NCBI GenBank assembly: GCA_049670505.1
Contig: JBATTK010000138.1
Location: forward strand, 32,166-96,165
Direction: 5' to 3'
Length of the DNA stretch: 64,000 nucleotides
DNA from: JBATTK01 sp049670505
GTDB lineage: Bacteria; Bacteroidota; Bacteroidia; Flavobacteriales; Flavobacteriaceae
Shown: one piece after another, positions 59,916-64,000 of the stretch
Numbering within the stretch: the first letter of the stretch is position 1
Layout: the number at the start of each line of letters is the position of its first letter
Program-made: the position numbers and the translations under genes
The notes under the pieces: generated by a model
The model's input: the letters and a program-made list of their open reading frames with translations, nothing else
Told to the model about the DNA's origin: nothing
Databases searched by the model: none

Positions 59916-60791
59916 ATGCAAAATTGGTTGTACATTTTATTGGGGGTTGTCGGAATATATCTTGTAATAAGTATAGCACTTTACTTTTTACAGGACTTTC
60001 TAATGTTTAAACCGGAAAAACTGCCCAAGGATTTCCAGTTTTACTACGATAACCAGGAAATAGAGGAATACAATATAGAAACCAGGGACGGGGCAACCAT
60101 CAATGGATTGCGTTTTAAGGCCCAAAACCCTAAAGGAGTGGTGTTTTATCTCAAGGGGAATTCCAAGAGCATCAAAGGATGGGGCAAATTTGCCGTAGAT
60201 TTTACCCGTCATGGCTATGACGTACTCATGATAGACTATAGAGGGTTTGGAAAAAGCACGGGAAGAAGAACGCAAAAGGCCATAAAAAGAGATCTACAAG
60301 TAGTCTATAACAAACTAAAGGAAAGTGTTGCCGAGAAATATATTATTTTATATGGTCGCTCCCTAGGTTCAGGTTTCGCCACCAAACTAGCTTCTATGAA
60401 CAATCCAAGGATGCTGATTTTGGATGCACCTTATTATAGTTTAAGCAAGGTTGCCAAAAAATTTATTCCTTTTATGCCGCTTTCCATTTTGATAAAATTT
60501 CCTATGCCTACCTATAAATGGTTGAAATATGTAAATTGTCCGATACATATCATACATGGTACGGACGATCGACTCATTCCTTATAAAACCAGTGTGAAAT
60601 TATCCAAAATTAAACCCAAATCCACTAGATTGTATACCGTTATAGGTGGGGGACATAAAAATTTGAACACTTTTGAATCCTATCATAAGATGTTAAGTGA
60701 AATAATAACAACAAGGCCCCGACCCATTAATCTGGAAGGCTCCAGTATCCATGTAAAACATGCTACAAAACATACTAATGCAGAAGCTTAA
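59916..60791 (+). CDS. Membrane-anchored alpha/beta hydrolase 1
   Basis: About 291 residues from MQNWLYILLGVVGIY (ATG 59916). An N-terminal membrane helix (4-28), then an alpha/beta hydrolase domain: VVFYLKGNSKSIKGWG near the oxyanion position, nucleophile Ser in ILYGRSLGSGFATKLAS, Asp in IIHGTDDRLIPY and His in GGGHKNL. The HGN of its neighbour is KGN here. Overlaps the next, paralogous gene by 14 bp. Substrate unknown; BAAT/DLH-like family. Confidence 0.85.
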   Translation: MQNWLYILLGVVGIYLVISIALYFLQDFLMFKPEKLPKDFQFYYDNQEIEEYNIETRDGATINGLRFKAQNPKGVVFYLKGNSKSIKGWGKFAVDFTRHGYDVLMIDYRGFGKSTGRRTQKAIKRDLQVVYNKLKESVAEKYIILYGRSLGSGFATKLASMNNPRMLILDAPYYSLSKVAKKFIPFMPLSILIKFPMPTYKWLKYVNCPIHIIHGTDDRLIPYKTSVKLSKIKPKSTRLYTVIGGGHKNLNTFESYHKMLSEIITTRPRPINLEGSSIHVKHATKHTNAEA

Positions 60792-61578
60792 GAAGATAGG
60801 CGGTATATTGCTTATTTTTTTTGTACTGATTTTGACTATGCTATATTTATTGCAAGAAAAACTGATTTTTTTACCCACTCGTTTAGCTGTTGATTATTCG
60901 TATTCGTTTACCCAACCTTTTGAAGAGGTTTTCTTAACCGCCGCGGATGGTGCAAAACTAAATGCCGTACATTTTAAGCGCGAAGACCCCAAAGGGGTAA
61001 TTCTATATTTTCACGGTAATGCAGGAGATTTGTCCCGCTGGGGCCATATCGCTTCTTTTTTTGCGGAAAAGGGATACGATGTTGTGGTCATGGATTATAG
61101 GACCTATGGAAAAAGTACGGGGAAGCTCAGTGAAAGGGTATTACACGAGGATGCCCAGCTTTTTTATGATTATCTGCTTAAGCGGTATAATGAGGATAGC
61201 ATTCTACTATACGGTCGCTCTTTGGGTACAGGTATTGCCACACGTTTGGCTTCTAGAAACAAGCCGGTTCAACTTATTTTGGAAACACCCTACTATAGCT
61301 TAATGGATATTGCCAAAGAGAGGTTCCCCTTTTTACCTTTAAAATGGTTGTTGAAATACAAGTTCCAATCCTTTGAATATATTCAGTCCGTTACATGTCC
61401 CGTTGTTATATTCCATGGCACCCAAGATGCTATAGTACCCTATGATTCTGGAAAACGTCTGTTTGATACTATACCGGGGGCAGAAAAGAAAATGTATACC
61501 ATAACGGACGGCGGCCATAACAATTTGATAACATACGACACTTATCTTAATGGAATCGATACGGTCTTGGGCAAATAA
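60778..61578 (+). CDS. Membrane-anchored alpha/beta hydrolase 2
   Basis: About 266 residues from MQKLKKIGGIL (ATG 60778). Paralogue of the preceding product: membrane helix (8-25), ILYFHGNAGDLSRWG (oxyanion hole), Ser in LLYGRSLGTGIATRLAS, Asp in IFHGTQDAIVPYD and His in DGGHNNL. Classical HGN motif retained. Starts inside the previous gene, so the two are coupled. Probable periplasm- or membrane-facing serine hydrolases. Confidence 0.87.
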   Translation: MQKLKKIGGILLIFFVLILTMLYLLQEKLIFLPTRLAVDYSYSFTQPFEEVFLTAADGAKLNAVHFKREDPKGVILYFHGNAGDLSRWGHIASFFAEKGYDVVVMDYRTYGKSTGKLSERVLHEDAQLFYDYLLKRYNEDSILLYGRSLGTGIATRLASRNKPVQLILETPYYSLMDIAKERFPFLPLKWLLKYKFQSFEYIQSVTCPVVIFHGTQDAIVPYDSGKRLFDTIPGAEKKMYTITDGGHNNLITYDTYLNGIDTVLGK

Positions 61579-61581
61579 GTT

Positions 61582-62466
61582 TTAGCCGAAAAGATCAGCG
61601 GAAAGATAGCGGTCACCACGATCACATACTATTGAAACGATAACACCACTTTTGAGCTCTTCTGCCAAACGCAATGCTATGGTGGCGGCACCCCCGCTAC
61701 TCATTCCGGAGAAGATACCTTCTTCTTTTGCCAAGCGTTTTGCCATGAGTCTGGCCTCTTCCTCGTCAACTTCCATTACCCGATCTACTTTCTTGGGATT
61801 AAAAATTTTTGGAAGATATTCCTCGGGCCATTTCCGTATTCCCGGGATTTTTGACCCATCGGTGGGTTGTACCCCTACAATCTGCACATTTGGATTCAGC
61901 TCCTTTAAATAAGTAGATGTTCCCATAATGGTACCCGTGGTTCCCATAGAAGAAACGAAATGTGTAATTGTACCTTCGGTATCGTTCCAGATTTCCGGTC
62001 CCGTAGTCTTATAATGAGCTTTCCAATTATCGTTATTTGCAAATTGATCCAACATTACAAAACCTTCGTGTGTCACTTTGTCCTCAGCATAGTCCCTGGC
62101 ACCTTCAATACCGATATCTTCCGAAGTGAGTGTAACCTTTGCCCCATAGGCCCGCATGGTCTGTATACGTTCCTTGGTGGAATTCTCCGGCATTACCAAT
62201 TCTATATCCAGTCCGTAAATACCTGCGATCATCGCCAGTGCAATACCTGTATTGCCACTGGTAGCTTCTATAAGTCTGGAATTTTTGTCGATTTTCCCGC
62301 TTTCAAGACCGTTTTTGATCATATGGAAGGCGGCCCTATCCTTTACACTTCCGCCGGGATTATGGCCTTCTAGCTTAAACAATAGCTTCACGTTCGGATT
62401 TTGGTTCAATACCCTGGATACCACCAAAGGTGTATTTCCTATGAGATCCAAAATACTATGAGACAT
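61582..62466 (-). CDS. cysM: Cysteine synthase B
   Basis: 294 residues. PLP enzyme that makes cysteine (or S-sulfocysteine) from O-acetylserine. PLP Lys in GHNPGGSVKDRAA (~42), substrate loop ATSGNTGIAL, GTTGTIMGTS for the phosphate, and the C-terminal VSIVCDRGDRYLSADLFG. The CysM assignment rests on length and on EGIFSGMSSGGAA; a CysK-type role is possible. Overlaps cysE by 11 bp. Confidence 0.93.
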   Translation of the reverse strand: MSHSILDLIGNTPLVVSRVLNQNPNVKLLFKLEGHNPGGSVKDRAAFHMIKNGLESGKIDKNSRLIEATSGNTGIALAMIAGIYGLDIELVMPENSTKERIQTMRAYGAKVTLTSEDIGIEGARDYAEDKVTHEGFVMLDQFANNDNWKAHYKTTGPEIWNDTEGTITHFVSSMGTTGTIMGTSTYLKELNPNVQIVGVQPTDGSKIPGIRKWPEEYLPKIFNPKKVDRVMEVDEEEARLMAKRLAKEEGIFSGMSSGGAATIALRLAEELKSGVIVSIVCDRGDRYLSADLFG

Positions 62467-63250
62467 GCGGAAGTGTTTTTATTTTAATCTCTGGCGTATG
62501 GAAGACCGTAGAATTCGCAGGGACCGAGGCGGTCAACCACGCATTGCCCCCTATAACGGAATTCTCCCCTATTACGGTATCACCTCCCAAAATTGTCGCG
62601 TTTGCATAAATAGTTACATTATCTTCTATGGTAGGATGCCGTTTGATCTTTTGTAGACTCTTCGCAACATAAAGTGCTCCCAGGGTGACTCCTTGGTATA
62701 TTTTCACATTATTCTTAATAATCGCCGTTTCCCCTATGACAACCCCCGTGGCATGGTCAATAAAGAAAGATTCCCCAATCCTGGCGCCCGGATTGATATC
62801 CACTCCGGTCTGCCGATGTGCATATTCCGTCATTAAGCGGGGGACCATAGGGAAACCTTCCCGATATAGCTCGTGGGCCAATCTGTAAATAGCAATAGCA
62901 TAAAAACCGGGGTAGGCCATATAGACTTCTTCTATGGACAAAGATGCCGGATCACAATTCACGATAGCCTCCGCATCCAGGTTTAATTTTTCCAGAACAT
63001 GGGGGAGTTGGGATACATAATGTTCCCAAACTTTTTTACAGGGTTTTTCTACATCCCAGCATGCAAGGCTCATCAAAGTGTCAAATTCCTTTTCGAGGAA
63101 TTCCAAATTTTCCTCTACGGGAGTTTCAATATCGAACAAAGTATAAAAGAGTCGATTTGTAAATGCCTCAACTTTTTCCTTTAACCGATACCTTAAATTG
63201 GGTTGTTTTTTATGACGGTTGATTTTTTTTATAATCGATTCTTTGTCCAT
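62456..63250 (-). CDS. cysE: Serine O-acetyltransferase
   Basis: 264 residues (EpsC-like long form). Makes O-acetylserine for CysM. N-terminal helical domain (1-~135), then hexapeptide beta-helix: GVDINPGARIGESFFIDHAT with the catalytic His, VVIGETAIIKNNVKIYQGVT and NVTIYANATILGGDTVIGEN. Transcribed with cysM (11-bp overlap), giving a two-gene cysteine operon. Confidence 0.94.
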   Translation of the reverse strand: MDKESIIKKINRHKKQPNLRYRLKEKVEAFTNRLFYTLFDIETPVEENLEFLEKEFDTLMSLACWDVEKPCKKVWEHYVSQLPHVLEKLNLDAEAIVNCDPASLSIEEVYMAYPGFYAIAIYRLAHELYREGFPMVPRLMTEYAHRQTGVDINPGARIGESFFIDHATGVVIGETAIIKNNVKIYQGVTLGALYVAKSLQKIKRHPTIEDNVTIYANATILGGDTVIGENSVIGGNAWLTASVPANSTVFHTPEIKIKTLPHVS

Positions 63251-63347
63251 GCCTATAAGATTATACTTTCAAAATTAACCAATATTTTAAAAGCACCTTA
63301 TGCAAAATGGTTAACTTTAGCTTAAAATTAATCAGATATTAGGTCGT

Positions 63348-64000
63348 ATGGAAACAGCCGTAATTACTAAGGATACCCTTCTTTTCTTAAAAAAATTGGA
63401 CAAAAACAACAATAGGGAATGGTTTACGGAACACAAAAAGGAATTTAAGGACCATGAAACCAAGGCAAAGGCATTTTATGAAAATTTAAAGGAGAGGCTT
63501 ATGGCCCATGATGATATTGAAAAGTTGAAAATGTTCAGGATTTATAGGGATGTGCGCTTTTCAAAAGATAAAACGCCCTATAAAGCCCATTTTGCAGCAT
63601 CCTTTTCCAGAGCAGGAGCTAGGCTAAGGGGTGGGTACTACTTGCGTATAAAACCCAATGAAACATTTATTGCTACCGGATTTTGGGATCCCAATAAAGA
63701 AGACCTGTTCAGAATCCGGAAAGAGTTTGAACAGGATGCTTCCGAAATGAGGGAGGTTATCAATGAAAAAGGGTTCAAGAAAATATGGGGAGAACTAGAA
63801 GGAGATGCCGTTAAGACTGCACCCAAGGGATTTGACAAGGAACATCCAAGTATTGACCTGATCAAAAGAAAGCAATTTATTTTTGTGCGTAACTTTACGG
63901 ACAAGCAAGTGCTGTCCACTGATTTTATGAAGGAGGTAGACCATTCGTTTAAGGCCATACGTCCCTATTTTGATCTAATGAGTGATATACTCACTACCAA
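63348..64000 (+). CDS. DUF2461 family protein (3' end outside window)
   Basis: The first ~217 residues run to the window edge without a stop. DUF2461 features: FLKKLDKNNNREWFTEHKKE, FRIYRDVRFSKDKTPYK, GAGARLRGGYYLRIKPNE-like stretch (ARLRGGYYLRIKPNE) and FVRNFTDKQV. Family members are cytoplasmic proteins of unknown function, ~225 residues, so only about ten residues are missing. Divergent from cysE. Confidence 0.85.
   Translation, partial: METAVITKDTLLFLKKLDKNNNREWFTEHKKEFKDHETKAKAFYENLKERLMAHDDIEKLKMFRIYRDVRFSKDKTPYKAHFAASFSRAGARLRGGYYLRIKPNETFIATGFWDPNKEDLFRIRKEFEQDASEMREVINEKGFKKIWGELEGDAVKTAPKGFDKEHPSIDLIKRKQFIFVRNFTDKQVLSTDFMKEVDHSFKAIRPYFDLMSDILTT

Overview
The window looks like a chromosomal segment from a marine-type member of Flavobacteriaceae (Bacteroidota). 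Pointers are a PorX-type response regulator of type IX secretion, an LpxC-FabZ fusion, a HisB fusion, several promoters with the Bacteroidota -7 element TAnnTTTG, weak Shine-Dalgarno sequences and moderate-to-low GC. No rRNA, tRNA, CRISPR array, transposase or integrase was recognised.

Layout. 0-7 kb: housekeeping genes (Lrp/AsnC regulator, DinB-like protein, aroB, proline dehydrogenase, ATP-grasp protein, DUF4258 protein, alanine dehydrogenase). 7-24 kb: an AT-rich accessory region that interrupts what I believe is the usual flavobacterial run ald-tsaE-porX. 24-34 kb: porX, an HD hydrolase, the lipid A genes lpxD-lpxC/fabZ-lpxA, efp, a second lpxD-like gene, sucD and fabG. 34-37 kb: a VWA membrane protein and a prohibitin. 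37-47 kb: a complete histidine operon hisG-D-C-B-H-A-F-IE with a His-rich leader peptide and attenuator, and with two GNAT genes and a DinB-type gene interleaved. 47-64 kb: AraC regulator, S41 peptidase, DUF1853, a VWA/AAA pair, a two-component system, DUF418, truA, two alpha/beta hydrolases, cysM-cysE and the start of a DUF2461 gene.

The accessory region carries two systems. The first is a peptide export system. Two Cys-containing precursors with identical double-glycine leaders (19894 and 21729) lie next to three CPBP-family membrane proteins. A divergent operon encodes an HlyD-type adaptor, a C39-peptidase ABC transporter and a C39-like/VKOR/thioredoxin fusion that could form disulfides. 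A nearby XRE regulator has a perfect palindrome in its own promoter, and half of that palindrome recurs in both precursor promoters. The likely product is a disulfide-bonded bacteriocin-like peptide family with dedicated immunity or processing proteins.

The second is an unnamed family of membrane proteins with a conserved HWW motif. Two single-domain copies are each preceded by a 45-residue lipoprotein gene, a duplicated promoter and an array of motifs phased about 20 bp apart. Two copies carry the domain twice plus a coiled-coil tail, and a third double copy is broken by two single-base insertions. A decayed porX fragment lies between the two lipoprotein cassettes, showing that local duplication shaped the region.
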